Origin: Ruminococcaceae bacterium UBA5904
GTDB taxonomy: Bacteria; Bacillota; Clostridia; Oscillospirales; Acutalibacteraceae
DNA: 9,763 bases
NCBI GenBank assembly: GCA_002431305.1
Contig: DJEG01000039.1
Coordinates: forward strand, 1,533-11,295
Direction of reading: 5' to 3'
A program made the position numbers and the translations under genes. Positions 1 through 7,658 of the stretch are shown here, in pieces; position 1 is the stretch's first letter; every line of letters starts with the position of its first letter. The notes below the pieces were generated by a model. That model was given only the letters and a program-made list of their open reading frames with translations. It did not search any database and was not told the DNA's origin.

Positions 1-291
1 ACTAAAAGCGCGGATTATAAGGAATATCTTAAAAAGAATCTTATCCATGTTTTAAGCGTATGCAAGGATAAGAACGTTACCGTTTTCTTAAAACCCGACG
101 ATATGAAATACTCCGATGAATTAAAATCAGGCGTCAAAAACGAATGTGAATTTGTTTCGGACGACTCCATTAAGGTCGGAGGAATCAAATGCAGATGCGA
201 CTCTCTCAATCTTATCATTGACGATACGATAAGCAGACGTCTTGACGAACAGAGAGAATGGTTTTACGAAAATTCAGGCTTAAATATATAA
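1..291 (+). CDS. V/A-type ATP synthase subunit E, C-terminal part
   Basis: Reading frame 1 is open from the first base to the TAA at 289-291 and gives about 96 residues, so the gene begins upstream of the window. The last 40 residues carry the pattern of the subunit E C-terminal domain: a Gly-Gly pair followed by a beta strand, then an acidic-Asp-Thr step, then an Arg-Arg-Leu helix (VGGIKCRC, LIIDDTISRRLDEQ). Subunit E forms, with subunit G/H, the peripheral stalk that holds the A3B3 head against the membrane subunit I. The gene for catalytic subunit A follows after 16 bases, which fixes the context. In Enterococcus hirae and Thermus, as I recall them, subunit C and the small F/G subunit lie between E and A; here they do not, so they must be upstream or elsewhere. 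The assignment rests on the C-terminal motif plus operon position. Confidence 0.85.
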   Translation, partial: TKSADYKEYLKKNLIHVLSVCKDKNVTVFLKPDDMKYSDELKSGVKNECEFVSDDSIKVGGIKCRCDSLNLIIDDTISRRLDEQREWFYENSGLNI

Positions 292-297
292 GTATTC

Positions 298-303
298 GGG
301 TGA
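298..303 (+). promoter_or_regulatory. Shine-Dalgarno site of subunit A (GGGTGA)
   Basis: The ATG at 308 has no AGGAGG in front. It has GGGTGA, which matches the 3' portion of the full AAGGAGGTGA complement to 16S rRNA, so the short gap to the start codon is still acceptable pairing geometry. It supports the start at 308, which also gives the usual N-terminus of the family. Confidence 0.5.
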
Positions 304-307
304 GAGA

Positions 308-2062
308 ATGAACACGAATAATTCAATCTACGGCATAAACGGTCCCGTTGTTACAATTAAGGGCAAAACAGAGCTTAAAATGATGGAAATGGTTTATGTC
401 GGAAAAGAAAAACTGATAGGCGAAGTTATCAAAATTACCGACGACTTCACTACAATACAGGTTTACGAGGACACCGTAGGACTTTATCCCGGCGAAGAAG
501 TTATCTCAACGGGCGAACCCATGTGTGTAACGCTGGGTCCGGGAATCATAGGCAACATTTACGACGGAATCGAAAAACCGCTCGCGGCAATCGCAAAAAA
601 AAGCGGAGTTTTCCTTACAAAGGGCGTCAGCACCCCGCCTATCGATTATGATAAACTTTGGGACGTTACAGTAACGGTAAAGCCCGGAGACGAGGTAAAG
701 GGCGGTTCGGTTATAGCGACATGTCCCGAATCGGAAATTATAACTCATAAAGTTCTCGTCCCCCCGACGGTCTCGGGCAAGGTAATATCCGTCGCACCGA
801 ACGGAAAATACAAGGTAAACGATACTATCGTTACAATAGAACGCCCCGACTCGACAAAGCAGGAACTTACTCTCTGTCAGAAGTGGCCTATAAGATACGC
901 CCGTCCGACTGCAGAGAGACTTCCTATTTCGAAGCCCCTCGTAACGGGCCAGAGAATTCTCGATACAATGTTCCCGGTTGCAATGGGCGGAGCCGCGGCT
1001 ATCCCCGGAGGATTCGGAACGGGCAAAACCGTTACACAGCATCAGCTTGCTAAATATTCGAACGCAGATATAATTGTTTACGTCGGATGCGGTGAGCGCG
1101 GTAACGAAATGACACAGGCGCTTAAAGAGTTCTCGGAGCTTACCGACCCCAAGAGCGGAAAACCCCTGCTTCAGAGAACCGTTCTCATTGCAAACACGTC
1201 GAACATGCCCGTTGCGGCGCGTGAGGCTTCAATTTACACAGGTATAACAATCGCCGAGTATTACAGAGACATGGGGTATTCTACAGCAATGATGGCAGAC
1301 TCAACCTCGCGTTGGGCTGAAGCGTTGAGAGAAATTTCCGGACGACTCGAGGAAATGCCCGCGGATGAGGGCTACCCCGCGTATCTTCCGTCGAGACTTT
1401 CCGAATTCTACGAAAGAGCGGGATATTACAAAACTCTCTGCGGCGACGAGGGTTCTATTACTGTTATCGGCGCGGTTTCTCCGCAGGGCGCGGATTTCTC
1501 CGAACCCGTAACGCAGAACACGAAGAGATTTACCCGTTGTTTCTGGGCTCTTGATAAATCGCTCGCGTACGCCCGTCACTACCCTGCTATCAACTGGAAC
1601 GACAGCTACAGCGAATACCTCTCGGATCTCTCCGAATGGTATGAGGAAAACGTCGCTTCCGATTTCATGACGCTACGCGGAAAAATCATGAATATTCTCG
1701 CCGAGGAAACAAAACTCATGGAGATTGTTAAGTTAATAGGCTCCGAAATGCTTCCCGACGACCAGAAGCTTACGCTCGAAATAGCGAGAGTTATAAGAGT
1801 CGGATTCTTACAGCAGAACGCGACGAACCCGACCGACACGTATACCCCGATCAAAAAACATTATCTTATGATGAAAACAATACTTCATCTTTATTCCTGC
1901 GCGCAGAAAGCACTCGAAAAACAAATTCCCGTTTCACGTATTCTTGCAACGGGAATGTTTGATAAGCTTATAAAAATGAAGTACGATATTCCCAACGATA
2001 AACCCGAATTATTCGATTCGTATAACGATGAGATAACAAAGGTATTCGATAGTCTTGAATGA
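308..2062 (+). CDS. atpA: V/A-type ATP synthase catalytic subunit A
   Basis: Catalytic subunit of the V1/A1 head. Alternating with subunit B it forms the A3B3 hexamer that couples ATP turnover to ion movement through the membrane sector. The 584 residues match the usual length (about 580-590). Visible in order: N-terminal beta-barrel (1-75); the non-homologous region typical of subunit A and absent from B (about 110-190); Walker A GGFGTGKT at residues 234-241 with Lys240; the GERGNEMT motif from residue 262 with Glu263, the expected catalytic glutamate; MADSTSRWAEALREISGRLEE for the Walker B and following helix; and PAINWNDSYS, the ATPase alpha/beta signature. The Walker A is slightly unusual, with Gly and Thr where many relatives have Pro or Ala and Ser or Cys, but all essential residues are present. 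The gene sits 16 bases after subunit E and its stop overlaps the ribosome binding site of subunit B. Some databases use ntpA for this gene. Confidence 0.98.
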   Translation: MNTNNSIYGINGPVVTIKGKTELKMMEMVYVGKEKLIGEVIKITDDFTTIQVYEDTVGLYPGEEVISTGEPMCVTLGPGIIGNIYDGIEKPLAAIAKKSGVFLTKGVSTPPIDYDKLWDVTVTVKPGDEVKGGSVIATCPESEIITHKVLVPPTVSGKVISVAPNGKYKVNDTIVTIERPDSTKQELTLCQKWPIRYARPTAERLPISKPLVTGQRILDTMFPVAMGGAAAIPGGFGTGKTVTQHQLAKYSNADIIVYVGCGERGNEMTQALKEFSELTDPKSGKPLLQRTVLIANTSNMPVAAREASIYTGITIAEYYRDMGYSTAMMADSTSRWAEALREISGRLEEMPADEGYPAYLPSRLSEFYERAGYYKTLCGDEGSITVIGAVSPQGADFSEPVTQNTKRFTRCFWALDKSLAYARHYPAINWNDSYSEYLSDLSEWYEENVASDFMTLRGKIMNILAEETKLMEIVKLIGSEMLPDDQKLTLEIARVIRVGFLQQNATNPTDTYTPIKKHYLMMKTILHLYSCAQKALEKQIPVSRILATGMFDKLIKMKYDIPNDKPELFDSYNDEITKVFDSLE

Positions 2063-2078
2063 AAGGAGAACCGTATAA

Positions 2079-3446
2079 ATGTTAGTTGAACATGTAGGAC
2101 TTAATCAGATAAGCGGTTCACTTGTCGTTCTCGACGGCGTAGAGGACGCGTTTTATGAGGAAATGGTCGAATTAAGACTCGACGACGGCTCAACGCGTCA
2201 GGGCAGAATCGTTCAGATAGAGGGCGACAAAGCCGTTATTCAGGTTTTCGCGGGAACAAAAAACCTCTCTATGTCCAACACCGGCACCGTTTTAAAGGGC
2301 AAACCCATGGAAATCGCGCTCTCCCCCGAAATCGTAGGCAGAGTTTTCGACGGACTAGGCAGACCCGCGGACGGACTCGGCGAGATTTTTCCCGAGTGCA
2401 GAATGAACATCAACGGAACGGCGATCAACCCCGTTTCCAGAGTTTATCCTCGAAACTACATAAACACGGGTATTTCATCAATCGACTGCCTCGCGACTCT
2501 CATCAGAGGACAGAAGCTTCCGATTTTCTCGGGTTCCGGTATGAAACATAACGAACTCGCCGTTCAGATTGTCAGACAGGCAACAATTTCGGACAATGAC
2601 AATTTCGCTATCGTTTTCGCCGCCATGGGCGTTAAGAACGACGTAGCGGATTACTTTAAAAAATCATTCGAAAACGCGAATGTTATGAACAGAGTCGTAA
2701 TGTTCTTAAACCATTCGAACGACCCGATCATCGAAAGAATTATAACGCCCAGATGCGCGCTGACTGCCGCTGAATACCTCGCGTTCAAATGCAATATGAA
2801 CATACTCGTTATCTTAACGGATATGACTTCGTACGCTGAGGCTTTGCGTGAATTCAGTTCCTCAAAGGGCGAGATTCCCGGAAGAAAAGGATTTCCCGGC
2901 TATCTTTATTCGGACCTTGCATCTCTTTACGAGAGAGCGGGTATAGTCGAAGGCAGCGACGGTTCGGTTACGCAGATACCTATTCTCACAATGCCCAACG
3001 ACGATATAACGCACCCGATTCCCGATCTTACCGGATTCATCACAGAGGGTCAGATCGTTCTTGACAGGAGTCTTGACGCTACGGGCATATATCCTCCCGT
3101 CAGCGTACTCCCCTCTCTTTCGAGACTTATGAAGGACGGTATCGGCGCAGGATTTACGAGAGACGACCATAAAACTCTCGCCGACCAGCTTTTCGCTTCA
3201 TACGCAAGCGTTCAGGACGTTAAGAGCCTCGCTTCCGTTATAGGTGAAGAGGAACTTTCGGTAAACGACAAGCTTCTGCTTAAATTCGGCAAAGCATTTG
3301 AAGAGAAATTTATAAATCAGGGCAATCAGAACAGAACCATAAACGAAACGCTCGACCTTGGCTGGGAACTGTTATCAATGCTTCCCAGAGAGCTTCTCGA
3401 CCGAGTCAGCGACGATGTTCTTGAAGCTCATTATAAGAAAAAATAA
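2079..3446 (+). CDS. atpB: V/A-type ATP synthase regulatory subunit B
   Basis: Non-catalytic nucleotide-site subunit of the A3B3 head. The 455 residues agree with the family (about 455-470). The P-loop position reads [19 protein letters not shown]: the GKT of subunit A is replaced by MKHNE, which is normal for subunit B and not a defect. Further landmarks are [35 protein letters not shown], and [14 protein letters not shown], in which Arg349 occupies the place of the arginine finger that reaches into the A-subunit catalytic site (known as Arg350 in E. hirae). An AAAGGAG ribosome binding site overlaps the stop of subunit A and is 10 bases from the ATG, so A and B are probably translated together. 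ntpB is an alternative symbol. Confidence 0.98.
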   Translation: MLVEHVGLNQISGSLVVLDGVEDAFYEEMVELRLDDGSTRQGRIVQIEGDKAVIQVFAGTKNLSMSNTGTVLKGKPMEIALSPEIVGRVFDGLGRPADGLGEIFPECRMNINGTAINPVSRVYPRNYINTGISSIDCLATLIRGQKLPIFSGSGMKHNELAVQIVRQATISDNDNFAIVFAAMGVKNDVADYFKKSFENANVMNRVVMFLNHSNDPIIERIITPRCALTAAEYLAFKCNMNILVILTDMTSYAEALREFSSSKGEIPGRKGFPGYLYSDLASLYERAGIVEGSDGSVTQIPILTMPNDDITHPIPDLTGFITEGQIVLDRSLDATGIYPPVSVLPSLSRLMKDGIGAGFTRDDHKTLADQLFASYASVQDVKSLASVIGEEELSVNDKLLLKFGKAFEEKFINQGNQNRTINETLDLGWELLSMLPRELLDRVSDDVLEAHYKKK

Positions 3447-3468
3447 AACTTATCGGAGGTCGTAATTT

Positions 3469-4074
3469 ATGGCGCAGAATGTTTTTCCGACAAAAAACAA
3501 TTTAATAAATACGAAAAAGTCGTTAAGGCTCGCCCGCGTCGGTTATGACCTTATGGATAAGAAACGTAATATTCTTGTCCGCGAGATCATGCAGATGATG
3601 GCCGACGCAAAAGCGATACAATCGGAAATTTTCGAAAAATACAGCGACGCTTACCGCGCTTTACAGCTGGCAACGGTTTCGCTCGGTGTCTGCGACGATG
3701 TTTCGCGCTGTGTCCCGATTGACGATTCACTGAAAGTAACGACTCAAAGCGTTAACGGAGTTGAACTGCCGGTGCTTACACTCGAAAATCACGAACGCCG
3801 AATTTTCTACGGGCTCTCCGCGACAAACAAGGAGCTTGACGACGCGTATATGAAGTTTAACGAGGTTAAGGAACTTACCGTTAAACTCGCACAGGTAGAA
3901 AGCAGCGTCGTTCGTCTTGCCGAGGCGATAAAGAAAACGCAGAAACGTACAAACGCACTCGGAAACATCATGATTCCGCAGTTCGAATCGACCGTTAAGT
4001 TCATTTCGAATGCCTTGGACGAAAAAGAACGCGAGGATTTCTCACGCTTAAAGGTTATAAAACAGACTAAATAA
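3469..4074 (+). CDS. atpD: V/A-type ATP synthase central shaft subunit D
   Basis: Subunit D is the rotating axle inside the A3B3 head, the counterpart of gamma in F-type enzymes. The 201 residues fit the family. The start MAQNVFPTKNNLINTKKSLR, followed by LARVGYDLMDKKRNILVREI, matches the conserved N-terminal helix (PT, then a Leu-rich helix, then a Lys-Arg-rich segment). Long helices at about 5-60 and 125-195 with the middle segment between them are what the antiparallel coiled-coil axle requires. RRIFYGLSATNKELDDAY in the middle is also a recognisable family piece. A GGAGGT ribosome binding site (3455-3460) sits 8 bases before the ATG. This is the last gene of the operon: a terminator follows within 10 bases of the stop, with no G/H gene behind it. 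Confidence 0.95.
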   Translation: MAQNVFPTKNNLINTKKSLRLARVGYDLMDKKRNILVREIMQMMADAKAIQSEIFEKYSDAYRALQLATVSLGVCDDVSRCVPIDDSLKVTTQSVNGVELPVLTLENHERRIFYGLSATNKELDDAYMKFNEVKELTVKLAQVESSVVRLAEAIKKTQKRTNALGNIMIPQFESTVKFISNALDEKEREDFSRLKVIKQTK

Positions 4075-4080
4075 CAAATA

Positions 4081-4119
4081 AAAAGGAAAACCGCTTTTTT
4101 CGGCGATTTTCCTTTTTTT
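4081..4119 (+). terminator. Rho-independent terminator of the ATPase operon
   Basis: A 10-base arm AAAAGGAAAA (4081-4090) pairs with TTTTCCTTTT (4107-4116). After one C/A mismatch CGC (4092-4094) pairs with GCG (4103-4105), leaving an 8-base loop, and the T run continues to 4119. It starts 6 bases after the stop of subunit D. The AT-rich stem makes it weaker than a GC-rich one, but position and T run are right. Confidence 0.85.
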
Positions 4120-4143
4120 AATATACCTAACAATATTATATAG

Positions 4144-4149
4144 TATACT
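4144..4149 (+). promoter_or_regulatory. possible -10 box for the two-gene carbohydrate unit
   Basis: TATACT lies 24 bases before the ATG at 4174, after the upstream terminator, so a promoter is needed hereabouts. No convincing -35 hexamer is found 16-18 bases upstream (the best is TATACC at 4122-4127). The box lies inside the self-complementary octamer AGTATACT (4142-4149), which may be chance in such AT-rich DNA. A weak or activator-dependent promoter is possible. Confidence 0.3.
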
Positions 4150-4173
4150 TAAATAAAAAATTCAGGAGAAAAA

Positions 4174-6060
4174 ATGAATTATATAATTATGCCTCCGGCA
4201 TATACAATCAAAAACAAAGAATATTTTTTGACTGAAAAAGAAAATCGTATTTTTTCCGATGATTTATTCAAAGTAAAACAAACCGAATCAGAATTACCGA
4301 ATAACGTAATAAGGCTGACTCGAACGTGGACGAACATATCTGATTCTCGCGTTGATTTTCAGTGCACACTATATGTTAAAACCGATTTTATTCCGACGCA
4401 TTACGTAATTCCGTCGGTTTCTTATAACGGCAATAATTTCGGTTCGGATAATGAGCCTAAGGGACTTACGCGCGACGGAAAACCATGGGTATTTTCCTAT
4501 GAAAGAACGTCGGTTCCATCTTGCACAATATCTGAAAACGACAGTATATTTTTGTCTGTATTTGCTTCGGATTCGTCAAAAGAATCGCTGGTTTCTTCAT
4601 GTTCGTTAATTAAAAATGCCGATGAAACATTTACTCATGCAGTATGGTATCCGAATATTGAACGTCCTCTGTCTTACACCGCAAAAAACGCTTATACAAA
4701 AAATTACGAACCGAAAATTACACTCGCTCCCGGAAAAACCGTTTCTTTTGACGCTTACATTGTTACGGGAGTACCGTATTACAAAAATTTTGCATCAGCA
4801 AACGTACAGGACATCGCTATAAAATACTTAAAATGCACAGCCGAACTGCCGGAAAACCCGGAAGAAATAAAAAATGCCTCCTTTTCTTTTGTTGATGATT
4901 TGACAACAAAAATAAAAGAAGGAACCGTTTTGTCTATCGGTTTTTCTCCGGATGAAAACAATATTTTTACGAAACAAAATCATTTTGAAATCGGCTGGTG
5001 CGGTCAAAACGCAATGTTTGCAAGATTAATGCTTGAAGAATACGCTGAAAACGGCGATAAACATAAACTTGAAACCGCTGTCTCCATTCTCGATACATGG
5101 CTCAAAGCCCGATTAAACAACGGACTTATGTATATCTGCTTCGAATCAATCGGTTCTTCCTCTCATATTTCCGATATGTGTAACCTCGGTTACGCCGCCG
5201 CAGAATATGCAAAATGCTTCCGCATTGCCGAATCACTCGGTTTAAGTAAACCCGAATGGCTTGATACCGCAATCGGAATATGCTCATTTATGATTAAGAA
5301 CTATTCCGACGGCTGCGGATTCGGTAAAGCCGTTGACGCGCTTACCGGAGATTTTGTTGATACCAAAGGTACGGTCGGAGCATTTATTATTCCCGCTTTA
5401 CTTGAAACATATAAAGAAACAAAAAATAAAAAATATCTGCTATGTGCAAAAAAAGCTTTTCGTTTCTATCTTACACGGGATCTTGACAATTTTATCTGCA
5501 CGGCAGGCGCGCTTGATTCCGACTGTATAGATAAGGAAACGTCATACGCTCTCATAATTTCGGGATTAGCGCTTTATGAAATCACGAATAAAAAAGAATT
5601 TTTGACAGGAGCAATAAAAGCGTCATACTATTTCTGTTCATGGATGTATCATTATGACGTTTTATACCCCGACGACAGCGAATTTACACGTTATGGCTGG
5701 AGCACATGCGGAGGAACGAGCGTTTCGGTAACTCATCATCACATGGATCCGTGGGGAGCTTTTTGCTATGAACCGTTTTTGAGGCTCGAGCAATACACAG
5801 CAGACAGCACTTGGAGAAAACGCGCGGAAATGATGCTGTCGAATGCATTAAAGCTTGTTACTCTTGATGAAAACAGAAAAATTCATTCAATGAAACGTCC
5901 GCTCGGATCACAAAATGAAGCGTATTTTCACTGCCGTTGGTTTTGGGATAAGGATAAAGAACCGACACCGGGAACAATAAATGACTGGCTCGTTTCATGG
6001 CCTTGCGCATTCAGAATTTGTGCTCTGCAAAAGTTAATTAAGAAAAGGAAAGAAAACTAA
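4174..6060 (+). CDS. unrecognised protein, putative alpha/alpha-barrel glycosidase or lyase-like
   Basis: I do not recognise the family. The 628 residues start without a signal peptide, so the protein is expected in the cytoplasm. Residues 1-200 alternate short polar and hydrophobic stretches as in a beta-sandwich. Residues 270-625 are helix-rich, with repeated pieces ending in Leu-x-x-Tyr-x-x-Thr/Ser followed by a Lys-rich turn (ETYKETKNKKYLLCAKKA, LYEITNKKEFLTGAIKAS), as in six-hairpin alpha/alpha barrels. Candidate active-site residues are FEIGWCGQ (271-278), the acidic cluster DSDCIDKE (448-455), HHHMDPWG (521-528) with His521-523 and Asp525, Glu533, and the C-terminal NDWLVSWP (603-610). 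Pairing with a GH43 enzyme 2 bases downstream suggests action on a plant-type oligosaccharide. An AGGAGA ribosome binding site 4 bases before the ATG supports the start. Codons are AT-richer than in the ATPase genes. Alternatives are a GH-like enzyme of an existing six-hairpin family, an unsaturated-uronyl hydrolase, or a sugar epimerase; the fold inference is moderate and the function unknown. Confidence 0.6.
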   Translation: MNYIIMPPAYTIKNKEYFLTEKENRIFSDDLFKVKQTESELPNNVIRLTRTWTNISDSRVDFQCTLYVKTDFIPTHYVIPSVSYNGNNFGSDNEPKGLTRDGKPWVFSYERTSVPSCTISENDSIFLSVFASDSSKESLVSSCSLIKNADETFTHAVWYPNIERPLSYTAKNAYTKNYEPKITLAPGKTVSFDAYIVTGVPYYKNFASANVQDIAIKYLKCTAELPENPEEIKNASFSFVDDLTTKIKEGTVLSIGFSPDENNIFTKQNHFEIGWCGQNAMFARLMLEEYAENGDKHKLETAVSILDTWLKARLNNGLMYICFESIGSSSHISDMCNLGYAAAEYAKCFRIAESLGLSKPEWLDTAIGICSFMIKNYSDGCGFGKAVDALTGDFVDTKGTVGAFIIPALLETYKETKNKKYLLCAKKAFRFYLTRDLDNFICTAGALDSDCIDKETSYALIISGLALYEITNKKEFLTGAIKASYYFCSWMYHYDVLYPDDSEFTRYGWSTCGGTSVSVTHHHMDPWGAFCYEPFLRLEQYTADSTWRKRAEMMLSNALKLVTLDENRKIHSMKRPLGSQNEAYFHCRWFWDKDKEPTPGTINDWLVSWPCAFRICALQKLIKKRKEN

Positions 6061-6062
6061 TT

Positions 6063-7076
6063 ATGAAATTAATATCGTCTGTTAAAAACTGTTTTGCATT
6101 TTTATTGTCTGTCATCGTAACAGTCTGTGCATCAATCGGAATAACACCGCCGAACATGAAATACAAGCCTGTAAATAATCCCGTTTTTCCGTCGGGCGGA
6201 GATCCGTATGTCGTCGAGAGAGACGGTGAATATTATTATTGTTATTCTCAATACAATTCCGTTTATGTTAACAAAATAGAGTCAATAGATAAAATAACGG
6301 ATGAAAATGCTTCAAAAGTATATACAGCTCCGGAGGGAACGTTATACTCATATGAATACTGGGCGCCCGAACTGCATTATATACAGGGTGAATGGTATAT
6401 TTACGTTGCCGCAGACGACGGAAATAATGAAAATCACCGTATGTATGTTCTTAAAGGTACGTCACAGGATCCGACTCAGCCGTTCGAAATGCTCGGAAAA
6501 ATCTCCGACTCATCCGACAAATGGGCAATTGACGGAACCGTACTTGACTTAAACGGCGATCTTTACTTTGTATGGTCGGGATGGGACGCAGACGAGGATA
6601 CAGCACAGAATATATACATTGCGCACATGAGCAATCCGTACACCGTTGACTCTGAACGCGTTTTGATATCACAGCCCGAATACGACTGGGAAAAAGTCGG
6701 AGAGCCGTTTGTTAACGAGGGACCGGCAGTGCTTTTGTTTAACGGCAAATATTATATTGTATACTCTGCAAGCGGAAGCTGGACAAACGAATACTGCCTC
6801 GGCATGCTGTCATTAACGGGAACCGACCCGCTCAACGCAGAATCATGGACAAAATCACAAAAACCTGTTTTTGAAAAAAGAGAGCGCGTCGCGTATGGTC
6901 CCGGACATTGTTCATTTACCGTATCTCCCGACGGAAATGTATGGATGATATATCATGCAAATAAAACAAAGAATACGGGATGGTACGGACGTTCGGTATG
7001 GATACAGCAGGTAGTGTCGGACAGAAACGGAAATCCGTATTTCGGCAAACCGTCAAGATATGTGCTTTTTAAATAA
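6063..7076 (+). CDS. exported glycoside hydrolase family 43 protein (arabinofuranosidase or xylosidase type)
   Basis: A five-bladed beta-propeller glycosidase of 337 residues, essentially one catalytic domain. The GH43 acidic triad is in place: Asp47 in GGDPYV (general base), Asp157 in AIDGTV (pKa modulator) and Glu219 in VNEGPAV (general acid). Other blade landmarks are YWAPELHYIQGEWYIYVAAD, YYIVYSASGSW, and YGPGHCSFT followed by WMIYHAN. Family members remove alpha-L-arabinofuranosyl or beta-D-xylosyl units from arabinan or arabinoxylan; the exact substrate cannot be read here, though the motif set is of the arabinofuranosidase-like kind. Residues 1-28 form a Sec signal (Lys2, Lys8, then a hydrophobic stretch CFAFLLSVIVTVCASIGI) with a possible cleavage after Val-Cys-Ala23; retention as a membrane anchor is an alternative. 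No carbohydrate-binding module or dockerin is attached. The ribosome binding site AAGGA (6045-6049) lies inside the end of the preceding gene, 2 bases away, so the two are co-transcribed. Confidence 0.9.
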   Translation: MKLISSVKNCFAFLLSVIVTVCASIGITPPNMKYKPVNNPVFPSGGDPYVVERDGEYYYCYSQYNSVYVNKIESIDKITDENASKVYTAPEGTLYSYEYWAPELHYIQGEWYIYVAADDGNNENHRMYVLKGTSQDPTQPFEMLGKISDSSDKWAIDGTVLDLNGDLYFVWSGWDADEDTAQNIYIAHMSNPYTVDSERVLISQPEYDWEKVGEPFVNEGPAVLLFNGKYYIVYSASGSWTNEYCLGMLSLTGTDPLNAESWTKSQKPVFEKRERVAYGPGHCSFTVSPDGNVWMIYHANKTKNTGWYGRSVWIQQVVSDRNGNPYFGKPSRYVLFK

Positions 7077-7082
7077 TTAATC

Positions 7083-7124
7083 AAAAAAACGACTCCGATA
7101 ATTAAAAATCAGAGTCGTTTTTTT
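7083..7124. terminator. bidirectional terminator shared by the GH43 and Rrf2 genes
   Basis: A perfect 13-base inverted repeat: seven A plus CGACTC (7083-7095) pairs with GAGTCG plus seven T (7112-7124), and a short inner GAT/ATC pairing extends it. The A run becomes the U tract for the - strand, so it can stop transcription from both sides: the GH43 gene ends 6 bases to the left and the Rrf2 gene 4 bases to the right. Confidence 0.9.
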
Positions 7125-7128
7125 CTGT

Positions 7129-7560
7129 CTAAATAACATAATCGTCCGCGCCCATTTGCATATCGATAAGATCCTGAAGAGTGACGGAGTCAAGATATTC
7201 GTTTATAACCTTATTAAGTCCCTGCCACAGCGGAAGCGTCGGACAACGTTCGCTCCTCGGGCAGTCGATTTCCTCCCCTTCAAGACATGCAACAGGTGCG
7301 AGATTACCCTCCGTCGCTCTCAATATATCTCCGGCGGTCATTTTCTCGGGAGGTTTCGCAAGTCTGTATCCACCCTGGAATCCCCTGTTTGTTTTCAGAA
7401 TTTCCGCGCGGTTTAAAATGGGTACTATCTGTTCGAGATATTTTTTTGATATCTCCTGTCTCTGCGCTATGTCTTTGAGCGCGATATATCCGTCGCCCTG
7501 GTGTTCCGCAAGGTCTAATAACATTCTCAAAGCATATCTGCCCTTGGTTGATATTTTCAT
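7129..7560 (-). CDS. Rrf2-family transcriptional regulator, Fe-S cluster type
   Basis: A 143-residue winged-helix repressor of the Rrf2/IscR family. The N-terminus MKISTKGRYALRMLLDLAEH is classic for the family. The helix-turn-helix runs about 27-50 (IALKDIAQRQEISKKYLEQI) and the wing about 56-68 (KTNRGFQGGYRL). The sensor loop has three cysteines, Cys92, Cys100 and Cys106, in the setting CLEGEEIDCPRSERC. Three cysteines near 90-106 bind a [2Fe-2S] or [4Fe-4S] cluster in IscR, NsrR and RsrR, so the protein most likely senses cluster supply, iron, redox or NO. CymR-type members lack these cysteines, which argues against a pure cysteine-metabolism role. It is a single-gene unit with its own promoter (7583-7611) and an AGGGG ribosome binding site (7571-7575) 10 bases before the ATG. 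Its target is not shown; the NifU-like gene in the same window is a reasonable candidate. Confidence 0.93.
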   Translation of the reverse strand: MKISTKGRYALRMLLDLAEHQGDGYIALKDIAQRQEISKKYLEQIVPILNRAEILKTNRGFQGGYRLAKPPEKMTAGDILRATEGNLAPVACLEGEEIDCPRSERCPTLPLWQGLNKVINEYLDSVTLQDLIDMQMGADDYVI

Positions 7561-7580
7561 ATTCTGTCATCCCCTAAATA

Positions 7581-7603
7581 CTATAATACCATATATTTAA
7601 TAG
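7581..7603. promoter_or_regulatory. imperfect dyad in the Rrf2 promoter, possible autoregulatory operator
   Basis: The half-sites CTATAATA (left, + strand) and ATTTAATAG (right) form an interrupted inverted repeat with CTAT and ATAG at its ends, 6 of 11 positions symmetric. It covers the -10 box and most of the spacer. Rrf2 proteins commonly repress their own promoters from such positions. The AT-rich background makes chance symmetry likely, so this is a weak call. Confidence 0.3.
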
Positions 7604-7611
7604 GTTTTCAA
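7583..7611 (-). promoter_or_regulatory. sigma-A promoter of the Rrf2 gene
   Basis: On the - strand TTGAAA (7606-7611) and TATTAT (7583-7588) are separated by exactly 17 bases. Five of six bases match the consensus in each box. The expected start is near 7576, leaving a very short leader with the ribosome binding site almost at its 5' end. Confidence 0.75.
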
Positions 7612-7620
7612 TGCTTTAAC

Positions 7621-7652
7621 ATAAAAACGAACCCCCGAATTAACGGAGGTTC
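7621..7652 (-). terminator. Rho-independent terminator of the dockerin-LuxR unit
   Basis: On the - strand GAACC, a mismatch and CCG (7629-7637 on + numbering) pair with CGG and GGTTC (7644-7652) around a 6-base loop, and the transcript then runs into GTTTTTAT (7628-7621). It begins 6 bases after the stop of the LuxR-type gene. The T run overlaps the upstream edge of the Rrf2 promoter region, so it also insulates that gene. Confidence 0.85.
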
Positions 7653-7658
7653 TGATTA

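Noticed and set aside
506..1042. 178-residue open frame on the - strand inside subunit A
   Set aside because: It lies fully inside a certain gene, its translation is rich in Arg, Cys and Tyr without any motif, and no ribosome binding site was noted. It is a product of the codon pattern of the + strand gene.
2520..2580. Missing Walker A lysine and threonine in subunit B
   Set aside because: Subunit B of V/A-type enzymes normally has a degenerate P-loop, so this is not a mutation or pseudogene sign.
4142..4149. AGTATACT palindrome as an operator for the carbohydrate unit
   Set aside because: Eight bases of self-complementary AT-rich sequence occur easily by chance, and no second copy or longer symmetry was found.
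6063..6140. GH43 protein as a lipoprotein through Cys22
   Set aside because: The residues before Cys22 are Val-Thr-Val; the -1 position should be Gly, Ala or Ser for a lipobox.
7181..7600. 139-residue open frame on the + strand opposite the Rrf2 gene
   Set aside because: The Rrf2 gene on the - strand has full-length family motifs, promoter and ribosome binding site. The opposite frame shows low-complexity Ser, Phe and Pro content and no motif.
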